Assembly: GCA_903875445.1 (NCBI GenBank)
Contig: CAIQWD010000116.1
Location: 97,028 to 161,027, forward strand
Direction of reading: 5' to 3'
Origin: an uncultured delta proteobacterium
Lineage (GTDB): Bacteria; Desulfobacterota; Desulfobulbia; Desulfobulbales; Desulfocapsaceae
Length of the DNA stretch: 64,000 bases
The notes under the pieces were generated by a model. That model ran no database searches. It had not been told where the DNA came from and saw only the letters and a list, made by a program, of their open reading frames with translations. This document shows, in pieces, positions 35,978 through 44,700 of the stretch; positions within the stretch are counted from its first letter, which is position 1; the number at the start of each line of letters is the position of its first letter. Made by a program: the position numbers and the translations under genes.

Positions 35978-37117
35978 TCAGCTAAATTTAAGGCCGCAAT
36001 CGTTGCAAAAAATTGCATTATGCAGATTTTCCATGCGACATTGGGGACAAATTTTCGGCGCTTTTTTCTGATCGGTCGGCTGCCCGCATTGTGAACAAAA
36101 TTTTGCTTCCGGCGTCAGATTTTTCCCACAGTTGGAGCAACAGGCAAGGCGTAATAGGTGGTGCCCGCAAAGCGGGCAGAATCTCGAATCTCCGGGGATA
36201 CTCTGGTTGCAGTCGGGACAGTTCACCCTATCGGCAACAGGTGCTTCGCCACCGGTTGCCGTGTTTGCTGTTCCCGGCCGCATTCCGAAGATGCCCGGCA
36301 GCATCAGGCCGAGGCCCATGCCTAAACCTGCACCCGCCTCGCCATGGGTTTCGGCAGCTTTTTCCATGGCCATGGCGGTCTTCATTTGTAAAAGCTTCGC
36401 CATGTCCTTGATCAAGCCCATACGACTCCTGTCGTCTATGGTACTTTGCACTGCATCGGGCGGGGTGATTGAGGTGATGAACAGGTGGCTGAGACGAAGG
36501 CCGAAATCGGCAAAATCTTCGGCTAGGCGCTTCAGCAGTTCATCGGACAACTGATCGAATTTGCCGGGCAGATCGAAGATGGAATCAAGGGTCTGTCCCA
36601 AATAATCATTGAACCTCGAAACAATGACCATTTTCAGATACCCGGAGATGCCGTCCGTATCCATCTTGCCCATTGTTCCGACAAGCGAGTTGATAAACAA
36701 CACCGGTTGGACCACCTGTATGTTATACATGCCGTTGGCACGGATGCGAATAAGCCCCAGCTCCTTGTCTCTAAAGGCCACAGGATTTTGAGTACCCCAT
36801 TTGAGATCGGCAAAATATTTAAGATTAACCATATATATCTCAGCCCTGAGCGGACTATCGCCTCGCCAGAGAAAAGAAAGAATCTTGGTCAGCAGAGGCA
36901 GGTTGGCTGTTTTGAGAGTATGTCTCCCCGGTCCAAAGCAGTCGCAGGCCTTACCCTGGTAAAAAAGAACCGCTGCCTGGCTTTCTCGAACCGTTAATTG
37001 GGCACCCAGCTTGATCTCTCCGGAACCCTGCTCGGGCAGGCGCCGCACCAGCTCCTTACCGGTTTCATCAAACCACTCAATATTTTCAAGAAATATTCCA
37101 CCATCAAATTGGTTCAT
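35978..37117 (-). CDS. SPFH-domain protein with three C-terminal zinc ribbons (YdjI/virion-core-like)
   Basis: N-terminal SPFH/band-7-type domain (about residues 20-240, starting with ENIEWFDETGKELVRRLP), a short Gly/Met-rich hydrophobic stretch (about 270-290), then three zinc ribbons (CPDC..CPLC, CSNC..CSQC, CPQC..CNDC). This order matches bacterial proteins annotated as virion core/YdjI-like. 379 aa. ATG 37117 is chosen because GGAG lies five bases upstream. Possibly a membrane-associated scaffold that recruits its zinc-ribbon partner; this is inferred. Confidence 0.8.
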   Translation of the reverse strand: MNQFDGGIFLENIEWFDETGKELVRRLPEQGSGEIKLGAQLTVRESQAAVLFYQGKACDCFGPGRHTLKTANLPLLTKILSFLWRGDSPLRAEIYMVNLKYFADLKWGTQNPVAFRDKELGLIRIRANGMYNIQVVQPVLFINSLVGTMGKMDTDGISGYLKMVIVSRFNDYLGQTLDSIFDLPGKFDQLSDELLKRLAEDFADFGLRLSHLFITSITPPDAVQSTIDDRSRMGLIKDMAKLLQMKTAMAMEKAAETHGEAGAGLGMGLGLMLPGIFGMRPGTANTATGGEAPVADRVNCPDCNQSIPGDSRFCPLCGHHLLRLACCSNCGKNLTPEAKFCSQCGQPTDQKKAPKICPQCRMENLHNAIFCNDCGLKFS

Positions 37118-37153
37118 GATCACTCCTTTTCTTTCTCTCTCGTTGGCAAAAGC

Positions 37154-37181
37154 TTGCACAGTCCGTAAAAGCATTTATAGT
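37154..37181 (+). promoter_or_regulatory. Candidate sigma-70 promoter for the 115-aa gene
   Basis: TTGCAC, 16 bp, TATAGT on the plus strand, 57 bp upstream of the ATG at 37238. It is a moderate match in a 120-bp divergent gap that must also serve the SPFH gene on the minus strand. Confidence 0.35.
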
Positions 37182-37237
37182 AGTGTGCTGTTATCATATC
37201 ATATATTGCATCCAATCTCTGCAGGAGAAAATCAACT

Positions 37238-37585
37238 ATGGAGTTTAAAGATCTCTGGGATCTGGAAAGTGCCATGCAAGTTCTCGCCCATGAAACGGTG
37301 GACGGCAAACTGTGGGCGGAAGCGGTTGAATGGCTTATCCTGCATGGCCCGGTGGAAATCCGCCAATTGCTGCTCGACGCCTCAAGCCTTGCAACCGGCA
37401 CTTCTTTTCCGGAATTGAAACCCAGTCATTACACGTCGGACGGCCAGCCGTGTTACGATATTCAAGATTTGGCCAAATCTTTAAATATTTCTGAATTGGA
37501 GGTCCGAGATTTTCTGAGACAAAAGGATACGGAATCGGAGAAACTGCATTTTTTCGGCGATACCGGTAAGGTGACGGTACATTAA
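37238..37585 (+). CDS. Hypothetical protein (115 aa)
   Basis: Unrecognised soluble protein. The N-terminal half is helical and acidic. The C-terminal part (YDIQDLAKSLNISELEVRDFLRQKD) looks like a helix-turn-helix or MerR-type recognition segment, so a DNA-binding role is conceivable but unproven. GGAG precedes the ATG by ten bases. It is the only plus-strand gene between two minus-strand blocks. Confidence 0.6.
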   Translation: MEFKDLWDLESAMQVLAHETVDGKLWAEAVEWLILHGPVEIRQLLLDASSLATGTSFPELKPSHYTSDGQPCYDIQDLAKSLNISELEVRDFLRQKDTESEKLHFFGDTGKVTVH

Positions 37586-37648
37586 AACACTGGTAGGCGC
37601 CGGACCTGCCAGCAGTCATAACTTCAATAATCGAATAACACCCGAAAC

Positions 37649-38140
37649 TTACAATTCATAAAGCTTTTCATCATGGGCTGGCGGTCGATTGTCTCGAACA
37701 GCCTTCTTTTTTAACAATTCGAAACTGACGTTTTCTTCGTTGAACAGGTCACCCATTTCTTTTTCAACCTCTTCGGGATCTTCCCCCGCTTCCATCCGCG
37801 ACAGGGCTTCTTCCATTGATCCGCCAAGGTTGATGCCGGTCTGTGAGGTGAATTTGCGCATCAGGGACGCCATCTGTTTGGGATCTTCTTCGTTCACATG
37901 TTCTGCCTCGCGCATCAGCGACTCGAAAGCTCGCTCCATCTTCGTTTCATCGAGACCGGCAAGCGGATCATCGCCGCCATCCTCCTTGGCTTTGCCGATG
38001 GTGGCAAAGGTGGAAATTCGCCGGGCCAATTCCTTCTTGCCGCAACGCGGACAATCAGGTTTTTTGGCGGTATTCACCCGCGGTGAGAAAAAATTAAAAA
38101 TGACATTGCAGCTATCACAATAAAATTCATAAATCGGCAT
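37649..38140 (-). CDS. FmdB-family zinc-ribbon protein
   Basis: N-terminal FmdB/CxxC_CxxC ribbon: MPIYEFYCDSCN followed by CPRCG (residues 8-11 and 30-33). A long acidic helical tail (about 50-150) follows, typical of sulfate-reducer homologues. 163 aa. The molecular role of the family is not established. It lies 28 bp downstream of aroB, so the two probably share a transcript. Confidence 0.8.
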   Translation of the reverse strand: MPIYEFYCDSCNVIFNFFSPRVNTAKKPDCPRCGKKELARRISTFATIGKAKEDGGDDPLAGLDETKMERAFESLMREAEHVNEEDPKQMASLMRKFTSQTGINLGGSMEEALSRMEAGEDPEEVEKEMGDLFNEENVSFELLKKKAVRDNRPPAHDEKLYEL

Positions 38141-38168
38141 ATGCTTTTCCAGCTACTTTAAAATGTTA

Positions 38169-39242
38169 TCAACCAAGAACCTGCTCGACCAATTTTTCAT
38201 CAAGATCGGCAACAATACATGTCTTGCCGATTTCTGTCGGCAGTACATAATGTACCTTTCCCCCAACAGTCTTCTTATCTGTTAACAGATATTTTTTCAT
38301 TCTGTCACGGTCAAGATTTTTCGGAATATCAACCGGCATCCCGTAAGCAACAAGTAAGTCGATAATTTTTTTAGCCGCTTCAGGCTTCAGATAACCGGCA
38401 AGCATAGCCAATTTTGCCGCCGCGGCCATTCCTATGGCTACTGCAAGGCCGTGAATTATGGTGTAATCCGATGCCCCCTCAACCGCATGCCCGACGGTAT
38501 GACCATAATTGAGAATTCGCCGAATTCCCCCTTCTCGTTCATCTCGTGAAACAACATCTGCCTTTATCCGGCAGCAGGTATATACGGTTTTCGCAATGAC
38601 TTCTTCATCGAGCTGGAGAATTCTCCGTCGATTGTCGCAAAGAAATTTAAAAAAATCGGGATCTTGAATTACTCCATACTTGATGACCTCAGCGAGCCCA
38701 CCTAATAGCTCTTCTTGCGGCAGTGTTTTCAGCAGGGCAATGTCGATGTAAACTCCTTGCGGCTGATAGAATGCCCCAACCAGGTTTTTCCCTTCCGGGA
38801 TATCCACTCCGGTTTTGCCGCCAACGGAACTGTCCACCTGTGCCAAGAGCGTGGTCGGTACCTGAACGAAGGGAATGCCGCGCATATATGCCGAAGCGAG
38901 AAATCCGGTGAGATCCCCGGTTACTCCACCCCCAAAACCGATCAGTGCGTCCTTACGGTCAAATCCTAGACGGGCCAGGCGACCTGCGAGTTCACCGATC
39001 GTCTGCAGGGATTTACTGGCCTCACCGCGGGGAAAGGTAAGCAGCTCTGCGGCTATTCCAGCCGATCGAAGCATCGCCATGAATTCATTGCCGTAGATGG
39101 CCGCGACGTGGTCATCGGCAACGACGCCATAACGATTACCGATTTTTTTTTCCTGCAGATCCTTACCGATCTCTTGCAGATATCCACTCTTTATTACGAT
39201 AAGATAACTTCTATCGCCAAGATCAATTTGTAATACCGACAT
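38169..39242 (-). CDS. aroB: 3-dehydroquinate synthase
   Basis: NAD- and metal-dependent cyclisation of DAHP in the shikimate pathway. GGGVTGDLTGFLAS, PTTLLAQVDSSVGGKTG, EVIKYGVI and the metal-binding NYGHTVGHAVE are diagnostic. I chose ATG 39242 (357 aa) because AGGAG lies three bases upstream; the open frame extends 11 codons further. Confidence 0.96.
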   Translation of the reverse strand: MSVLQIDLGDRSYLIVIKSGYLQEIGKDLQEKKIGNRYGVVADDHVAAIYGNEFMAMLRSAGIAAELLTFPRGEASKSLQTIGELAGRLARLGFDRKDALIGFGGGVTGDLTGFLASAYMRGIPFVQVPTTLLAQVDSSVGGKTGVDIPEGKNLVGAFYQPQGVYIDIALLKTLPQEELLGGLAEVIKYGVIQDPDFFKFLCDNRRRILQLDEEVIAKTVYTCCRIKADVVSRDEREGGIRRILNYGHTVGHAVEGASDYTIIHGLAVAIGMAAAAKLAMLAGYLKPEAAKKIIDLLVAYGMPVDIPKNLDRDRMKKYLLTDKKTVGGKVHYVLPTEIGKTCIVADLDEKLVEQVLG

Positions 39243-39329
39243 ACGCTCCTCAGCAGATGAAAAACGACAATTCATTGAACCAGGAAAACTACAACCGCAA
39301 AAAAAATATTGGAGGTATTTTCAAAAAAA

Positions 39330-39361
39330 AAGGAGATACCGCCTCATGGCAGTATCTCCTT
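39330..39361 (-). terminator. Rho-independent terminator of sat
   Basis: Perfect 10-bp stem AAGGAGATAC / GTATCTCCTT with a 12-nt loop, followed on the minus strand by a long T-run (A-run at 39323-39331). It lies 24 bp past the sat stop and separates sat from aroB. Confidence 0.92.
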
Positions 39362-39385
39362 GTACTACTGAAACAAAGTCAGGAA

Positions 39386-40663
39386 TTACATAGCTGAGCC
39401 GGAGGCTGCGCCCTGCATTTTAACTTCAACTTTCTCGGTCAAACCTTCATAGTACTTGCGCAATACAACAAGAACCTCTTCACGACCAAAATGGTCAACA
39501 ACCTCAGCACCGTCGGAGAGGGCTTTACGAAGCTTGGTGCCGGAAAGGATGACGCGATCATCTTTGGTGTGGTTACAAGTACGCAGAGAAGCCATACCGT
39601 CACACTTATGGCAGTAGAAGGTCCAGTCAATTTTCATCGGTTTACAAAGAAGGTCTTTCGCGGGATTTCCGGTTTTCGGAATACGATCGAAAATTGTCTG
39701 GGCCTCAAAGAGACCGTAGAAATCGCCAACGCCGGCATGGTCACGACCGATCAACATATTGTTGACGCCGTAGTTCTGACGGAAGGTCGCATGCAGCAGG
39801 CCCTCGCGGGGACCGGCATAACGCATATCGAGAGGATAGCCTGCAGAAATTACATGCTGCTTAACGAAGTACTTCTCAATCAGAACGTCGATTGCATGAA
39901 CACGTACGGGAGCAGGAATGTCGCCGGGTTTGAGGTTACCGATCAGAGAATGGATGAGAACGCCATCACATACCTCAACGGCGATTTTTGCAAGGAACTC
40001 ATGGGAACGATGCATCGGGTTACGGAGCTGCAGAGCAGCAACATTGGCCCAACCACGCTCTTCAAACATGGCACGGGTCTGAGCAGGGGTCTTGTAAACA
40101 TCAGGATACTCTACAGGATATTCGCCCTGGGAAAGTACTTTTACCGGACCGGCGAGATTAACCTCTTTCTGTTGAAATACCATGATGACGCCGGGATGAT
40201 CTTTCGGAGCGATCTGCCAGAATTTGTCACCGACGGATTCCTCACCCTCGCCTTTGAATACCTTCTCACACTCATAACGCTTGTCGGCTTCGGTCATCTC
40301 AAATTTCTCGGTGACCTTCATGGTGGCGTATACTTCGCCTTTGCGAACCAAGGCAATCTCTTGACCGACTTTGATTGCAGCTGCATCGGCAGTGGTGACG
40401 TCGAGGGTAATGGGTACCGGCCAGAAGGTGCCGTCAGCCATCTGGAAATTCTCACAAACGCCTTTCCAGTCAGCTTTGGTCATGAAACCGGACAGCGGGG
40501 AAAAACCACCGATTCCCATCATGATCAGGTCGCCTTTAGCGCGGGCAGAAATCTCAATCTGCTTGAGGCCGGCTGCTTTTTTGATTTCCGCGTCACGGGC
40601 AGCGCCTTCAAGCAAAGCACAAACCAGACCTTTTCCACCATGAGGTGCAACTAATTTAGACAT
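39386..40663 (-). CDS. sat: Sulfate adenylyltransferase (ATP sulfurylase)
   Basis: Activates sulfate with ATP to adenosine phosphosulfate, the first step of dissimilatory sulfate reduction. [11 protein letters not shown] holds the QxRN and HxxH nucleotide motifs, with [12 protein letters not shown] after it. C-terminal cysteines (CHKCDG...CNH) match the homo-oligomeric form of sulfate reducers. 425 aa. GAGG precedes the ATG. Its own promoter and terminator make it monocistronic; aprAB, qmo and dsr genes are not in the window. Confidence 0.97.
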   Translation of the reverse strand: MSKLVAPHGGKGLVCALLEGAARDAEIKKAAGLKQIEISARAKGDLIMMGIGGFSPLSGFMTKADWKGVCENFQMADGTFWPVPITLDVTTADAAAIKVGQEIALVRKGEVYATMKVTEKFEMTEADKRYECEKVFKGEGEESVGDKFWQIAPKDHPGVIMVFQQKEVNLAGPVKVLSQGEYPVEYPDVYKTPAQTRAMFEERGWANVAALQLRNPMHRSHEFLAKIAVEVCDGVLIHSLIGNLKPGDIPAPVRVHAIDVLIEKYFVKQHVISAGYPLDMRYAGPREGLLHATFRQNYGVNNMLIGRDHAGVGDFYGLFEAQTIFDRIPKTGNPAKDLLCKPMKIDWTFYCHKCDGMASLRTCNHTKDDRVILSGTKLRKALSDGAEVVDHFGREEVLVVLRKYYEGLTEKVEVKMQGAASGSAM

Positions 40664-40761
40664 AGAGTTCCTCTTTTTTTTAAAGGTTTATAATTACTAA
40701 ACTTCAAGCCGCACAAACCTATGTGCAGTATACTGAACGACAATTCATTTACAGGCCAATA

Positions 40762-40825
40762 TATATAAAAATAATCACCCAAAAGTCAAGAGAAAAGAGA
40801 TTGGCGTCAGTCACCAAAAGTCAAG
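40762..40825 (-). promoter_or_regulatory. sat promoter with an upstream direct repeat
   Basis: On the minus strand TTGACT (40789-40784), 16 bp, TATATA (40767-40762) forms a good sigma-70 promoter, about 100 bp before sat. The 12-mer around the -35 (CCAAAAGTCAAG on the plus strand, 40779-40790) is repeated exactly at 40814-40825, 35 bp upstream, without a second -10. A palindrome CAGTATACTG lies in the leader at 40726-40735. The remaining 243-bp gap shows nothing else. Confidence 0.6.
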
Positions 40826-40906
40826 TGGCATAGCTTCAGTCGTCTGCTTGCTAGCCATATCGAAAGAAAATTTCAATGGGAAGAGCAATTCTCCTTGCAT
40901 CATACT

Positions 40907-41386
40907 CTAAAGTTTTTCTACCCGCACTCTGCCAAGCGAATTGACAATGACTTTACTTTTATTGCCATTACTGCCCTGCAACACTACAGTCCCTCCGCTG
41001 ACACCAATCTTTCCCGAAAAAATGGCCCTCTGTAAGGTGAAAGAACTTTCAGGTGCAACTATTTTTAGTCGATCACCAAATGTTACATCACTGAGAATCT
41101 GCTCGCCGGATTGATGACTACAGTCTCCTTTTATCCCACCGTTCTTGCCATCGTCGACAAACGTTATATATCCATTTTCAGTATAATGGAAAACCACATG
41201 TGCATTGCTTTTAATTGCAAAAATACGGGCGTTATGAAGTTCACCGACTAATTTCGAGACCTCCCCATGAAGAGCTAGTTTTGCTTTTATATTTTCGAAC
41301 ATTGGGTTTGCCATCCCGGCAAGTACACTCAAAATCACCATACAACTGACAACCTCGACAAGAGTTACTCCTTTCTCATTTCTCAT
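40907..41386 (-). CDS. Type IV pilus pseudopilin, FimT/GspH-like
   Basis: Minor pilin with a prepilin peptidase site: MRNEKG|VTLVEVV, then a hydrophobic helix and a globular domain (DGKNGGIKGDC...SDVTFGDRLKI...LGRVRVEKL) typical of GspH/FimT. 159 aa. ATG 41386 follows GGAGG. It is separated from the pilY1 operon by that operon's terminator, so it is transcribed independently and is a second fimT-like gene of the locus. Confidence 0.85.
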   Translation of the reverse strand: MRNEKGVTLVEVVSCMVILSVLAGMANPMFENIKAKLALHGEVSKLVGELHNARIFAIKSNAHVVFHYTENGYITFVDDGKNGGIKGDCSHQSGEQILSDVTFGDRLKIVAPESSFTLQRAIFSGKIGVSGGTVVLQGSNGNKSKVIVNSLGRVRVEKL

Positions 41387-41656
41387 TTTTCTCCTCCCCC
41401 TCTTTAAAATTTGAACGTTGCTGACCAAACTTATAGGGAGGATACAAAACGTTTCTTACATATTTCTAACAATAGACGTATTCTTGTGAAATTTTATTAA
41501 CTGGAGCATATCTTTTTGTGCTCCATGACATGATTGCCGAAAAGAAATATCTCATTCGCATTTGCATTCAAGATGGCATTTGTTTTCGGTGTACCCTACA
41601 TCAAAAGTCAACTTCAATGCTCATTGGAATCAGCTTTATTTCAGTGAAAAAGAAGA

Positions 41657-41684
41657 CAGGCCGTTTGGATTTCCAAACGGCCTG
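41657..41684 (-). terminator. Rho-independent terminator of the pilY1 operon
   Basis: Perfect 13-bp inverted repeat CAGGCCGTTTGGA / TCCAAACGGCCTG with a minimal loop, followed on the minus strand by a T-rich run. It lies about 35 bp past the pilY1 stop. The remaining part of the 331-bp gap (41387-41656) shows no other clear feature and should hold the promoter of the downstream pseudopilin gene. Confidence 0.88.
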
Positions 41685-41717
41685 TTGATTGATTAATTAC
41701 CTGCCAAAAGGTTAGTT

Positions 41718-44700
41718 CTAATGGCGATAACTGCTCCACGATGTTCTACCCGATTTTGTCATGCCGGGATTTGTTTCCCCGATAGGGATAATAGCGCCAT
41801 CGCTGGTTTGCACAAAGGCTGTCGATCCATCTTTTGTACCAACATGGATACTGGGTTTTGAGGCAAGACCAACACCAAGAGAAATTCTCTTGAGATTATT
41901 AACCGGAGTAGGATTGAGAGCGTCGTGAAGAACTGCAGTAAATGGGGCAGTACCAGTTAAATAGTAGAGGCCATAAAGAAAACTGGACCCCGGAGCGCAG
42001 ATATCGATTGAAGGCACATACGAGGTAAAGGTTAAAAGATCGCCAAATAAGGCAGCCTGGCTGATATTTCTTTCTTTTGGGTCAGTAAAGTTATACAACC
42101 ATCCACCTCTGGCCTTGGTGTCTGACAAGAATGAGCTCCAGGTAGCATTCGTCCAAGTATTAGGTGAGACACCACCGCTTACCAGCCCGGAACTTGCGTT
42201 GACCTCAATTGTAGTCGAATTAATCAGATTTGAAGATAAAACAGTAGCATAACTGTTTCTAAGATCCTGTGGAGGTCCAGCGGCAAAGACACTTTTAGGT
42301 TCTTTGATCCCATAGAATGCCTCTTGATCGGCAATTGATGCATCATTTCCGACAAGATAACGTCCGGTACCAAAGAAGACCCAATTATTCCCATCTGGAT
42401 CGACGCCAATTGCAGGCGCTGCGGTAATCGGCTGATGGAGGGTTGTTTCTAAATCCATGAGAACACTGTCGCTGTTCCAGGTAGTAGTGTCAGTAGGGAC
42501 GATAGCAGGGGCAATATCTTTTTGCATAACAATTCTTCTCAGCTTTCCACCCCATTTTTGCCCAGCTGCAGCGGCTGAATCGTAGCTGACCGTCCCGAAG
42601 TAGACCGCATCGGCCTTGTAGTTAAGGTCGAAATCGACTGTTATTGGGTCGGAAATGAAGGCATTTTTATCACCGGTGAAATTCTTGTAATACCAAGGTG
42701 CAGAAGAATCTAATACTCCAGAAGTATTGAGTGTTTTCAACACTCCGTTTGTTGCCGCCAGTTGGACGAGATCGACGACGTACAGTTTTGCCGATTGTTT
42801 GCTGATTCCCAAGGGCAGAGAATACCCAGCATTTGTACCGGGTGATCCGTCCACCTCGGCCGGGCCCGAGCCGAAAATCAGATACCAATTATTGGGACTG
42901 GTGCCCGTTTCCACTCTATCTTTGATAGCGGCGGTCGTTGGATAACAGGTGGTATATCCAAGACCTGGAAAATTGAATTCTCCTAAAACTCTTGGAGGCA
43001 CTTCGGGGTTGGTGATATCGAGAACAAAATAGGCAGAGGCCATGGTACGATCGCTGCTGCTGAGGGGGTGCGAAGTATTCGTTCGATCCATATCGACACC
43101 GATTTTACCACCGCCAAACCTCATTCCACCGACCAGAACAGTACCCCAGCCACCTGGATGGTCTGCATCAACCGGGAAAATCTTGGCATCAAATACGCGC
43201 GGTTTCAGGTCGACATAATACACATGGCCATAGTTTGGGTCTGTTAACCAATAGAGATGGGGAAGGAGATTATATGGGACATAGGCCCACAATTCCGCTC
43301 CCAGTGGATGTGCCAAAGGCCCAGTAATTGTTGCTCCCGAAGCATTTTTAGGTTGCGTCAGAAACGTTGCATCTCTTATCCCATCGCCGACATTCGGGTC
43401 AAGATCCAGCGGGTCAAGATTATTCGGGAAGACATCAAACCGATCTTCATAAAAACCACCATTAAAGGCATGCAGCATGCCATCATTGGCTCCGGTGTAA
43501 ATCACCGTTCGGCGCTGCTTATATTGATCGACAAAGGTTGCGTATGAGGTGTCTTTATAGAGAAGATGCAAAGCCTCCATAGGTTTGCTTACAGCGGTAG
43601 GGCTGGAATAGACAATATCACCTAAACGCCAGGTAGTAGAATTGAACTGCCTTGATCTGAACTCCGGAATTGTAGCACCGGTTATAGCTGTAGTTCCCTG
43701 GTCTTGGCCCCTGATATAGTTGACAACCCTTTGAGCCTGGTTCTGTAAAAACTGGGTTCGATTGTTGTCGGCGCCCTGTTGGGTTACACTTATTGTAAAA
43801 CCAGCGTATGAGGTACTGGCATCGACGACACTTCCCTTTTGGGCATTCGTTATGGTGATGGTACTTGTTGTAGGAACAGGAATTGAGAAGTCCGTATTGG
43901 CGGTCGCATTGGCAACAATTGCAGCCTGTGTCGCCTGAGCCACTTGGATTGCCGTTTGGCTGGTAGTAGTTGTGACCTGGATTCCGATCATCCCAGCCAA
44001 ACCGGGGTCAGTGCCGTTAGTATTATATTTGAACCAGACATAAAACTGATGTCCCACAACAGAATTTACAAGAAAGTATTTTCCAGCCAAAGCTGAAGCA
44101 GCAGCGGGAAGTGTAACATTTGTTATTTCTACAACGGGATCGACCACATAGGCAGGAAGGGTGGTGGAGTTAAAATTGACCGGTATGTAAGGCCAGAGAG
44201 TGCTGGCGTTTGATAGGTCTGCAACACTGGGAAGACTGGTGGCCACAAAAGGAAGTGTTTCACCAGAGTTTGCGACCATATTCTGGTTCGCATCGATAAA
44301 GGTAAAAATATATCTCTTCTGTTCTACTTTAGTATAGTCTCTTTGTAGTGTAATATTTGCATCGCTAATGCCGTTCAACCAGGTATCTGAATTCCAAAGA
44401 TAATTAATATCTGCAGCAGTCCCGGTAAAAAATAGTTGAGTCGTTTCCCCAGCCCCCTGAGTAACTACACTTACCGTAACACCAGAGGTTCCAGCAGTGG
44501 CATCGGTGGCAACACCCGGGACAAAATTAGTCACCGTCATTGTAGGTGTTGTCGGGACAGGAACCTGGAAGGTATTGCCTAATAAAGCAAGCACAGCACC
44601 TGTTTTCTTGGCGACTGTAGTTGCGTCATCACCGCTAAGTAACGCAACGGCTATGCCGGTCGTATCACTTGCCGGCTTTGGATCGGTGCCGCTGCCATTA

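Noticed and set aside
39491..40654. 387-codon open frame antisense to sat
   Set aside because: Exactly opposite a highly conserved gene; the protein has no recognisable domain and no ribosome site. It reflects codon bias of sat.
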